Assembly: GCA_036271855.1 (NCBI GenBank)
Contig: DATAZV010000395.1
Coordinates: 1 to 5,886, forward strand
Source of the DNA: JAQGMJ01 sp036271855
GTDB lineage: Bacteria > Pseudomonadota > Gammaproteobacteria > Burkholderiales > JAEUOS01
DNA length: 5,886 nt
Reading direction: 5' to 3'
Part shown: in pieces, positions 5,524 to 5,886 of the stretch
How positions within the stretch are numbered: the stretch's first letter is position 1
Layout: each line of letters starts with the position of its first letter
The notes under the pieces: model-generated
The model's database searches: none
What the model saw: only the letters and a program-made list of their open reading frames with translations
Told to the model about the DNA's origin: nothing
Translations under genes and position numbers: made by a program

Positions 5524-5886
5524 TCAAAGCTCGACGGTAAAAGCGCGCACGCCCTGCGTGGTCAGGGTGGCGAACAGCACGCGTGTGCCGCCGATGAACA
5601 GCCCCGTCGTTCCCATATAGTCCCAGCGCTGCGGGTGGGCCACCACCTTTTGCAGCTCGACGCCGGCCTGATCCAGCCGCAGCACGGCGATGCCGCTGGG
5701 CACCACCGGATAGACCGCGATGTCTTGCCCGCCGCTGCGCCCGATGAGCACCCGGCTCTCGCTGGCCAGCGGCGGCAAACCTTCTTGCATCCGCACCAGC
5801 GCCCCGTCGCGATCCAGCAAGGCCACGAAGCCCTGGGCGCCGCGGTTGCCCGCCACCACAAAACGCCCGAGCGCCGCGGCGTAGGC
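5524..5886 (-). CDS. C-terminal part of an uncharacterised protein with propeller-like beta repeats (5' end outside window)
   Basis: On the minus strand the frame is open from the window edge to a TGA at 5524-5526, giving 120 residues beginning AYAAALGRFVVAGNRGAQGF. The first in-frame start codon inside the window is a GTG at 5857-5859, but coding character continues past it to the edge, so the gene is taken as truncated. The visible part is a series of short beta-strand-like runs (GRFVVAG, GFVALLDRDG, SRVLIGRSG, DIAVYPVVPSG, IAVLRLDQAG, GLFIGGTRVLFATLT, VRAFTVEL) separated by Gly/Asp turns, as in the last blades of a WD40/YVTN-like beta-propeller. There is no catalytic motif. The fold is inferred from pattern only and the function is unknown. 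It ends convergently with the exported-protein gene. Confidence 0.6.
   Translation of the reverse strand, partial: AYAAALGRFVVAGNRGAQGFVALLDRDGALVRMQEGLPPLASESRVLIGRSGGQDIAVYPVVPSGIAVLRLDQAGVELQKVVAHPQRWDYMGTTGLFIGGTRVLFATLTTQGVRAFTVEL

Overview
The window is a stretch of GC-rich chromosome (coding regions are clearly above 60% G+C, with strong G/C preference at third codon positions). Protein content and codon style suggest a proteobacterium, most likely a betaproteobacterium such as a member of the Rhodocyclales or Burkholderiales. That assignment is an inference from protein character; no rRNA or other marker gene is present. I see no insertion sequence, phage gene, CRISPR array, tRNA or rRNA.

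Layout from left to right: (1) a glutathione S-transferase lacking only its first few codons, which reads like the LigF/beta-etherase branch of the superfamily; (2) folD, 24 bp downstream on the same strand and probably co-transcribed; (3) a gene-free, relatively AT-rich stretch of about 400 bp with candidate promoter elements and repeats; (4) an AraC-family transcriptional regulator; (5) a GC-rich spacer with several short palindromes; (6) a complete membrane chemoreceptor (methyl-accepting chemotaxis protein) with its own strong Shine-Dalgarno, followed by a clear intrinsic terminator; (7) a well-formed sigma70-type promoter and a leader of about 100 nt; (8) a small exported protein of unknown function; (9) on the minus strand, the C-terminal end of a convergent gene, cut by the window edge, that looks like a repetitive beta-strand (propeller-like) protein.

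How the genes relate: GST and folD look like one transcription unit and could link glutathione-dependent aromatic or xenobiotic chemistry with tetrahydrofolate C1 handling, but this rests on adjacency alone. The AraC regulator has a long upstream region in which repeats could be its own operator. The chemoreceptor is an orphan here, with no che genes nearby. It is insulated by the terminator from the exported-protein gene, which has its own promoter.

Nothing in the window amounts to a convincing new multi-gene system. The most worthwhile leads are the LigF-like GST/folD pairing, the exported unknown protein with its leader, and the repeat-bearing region upstream of the AraC gene.
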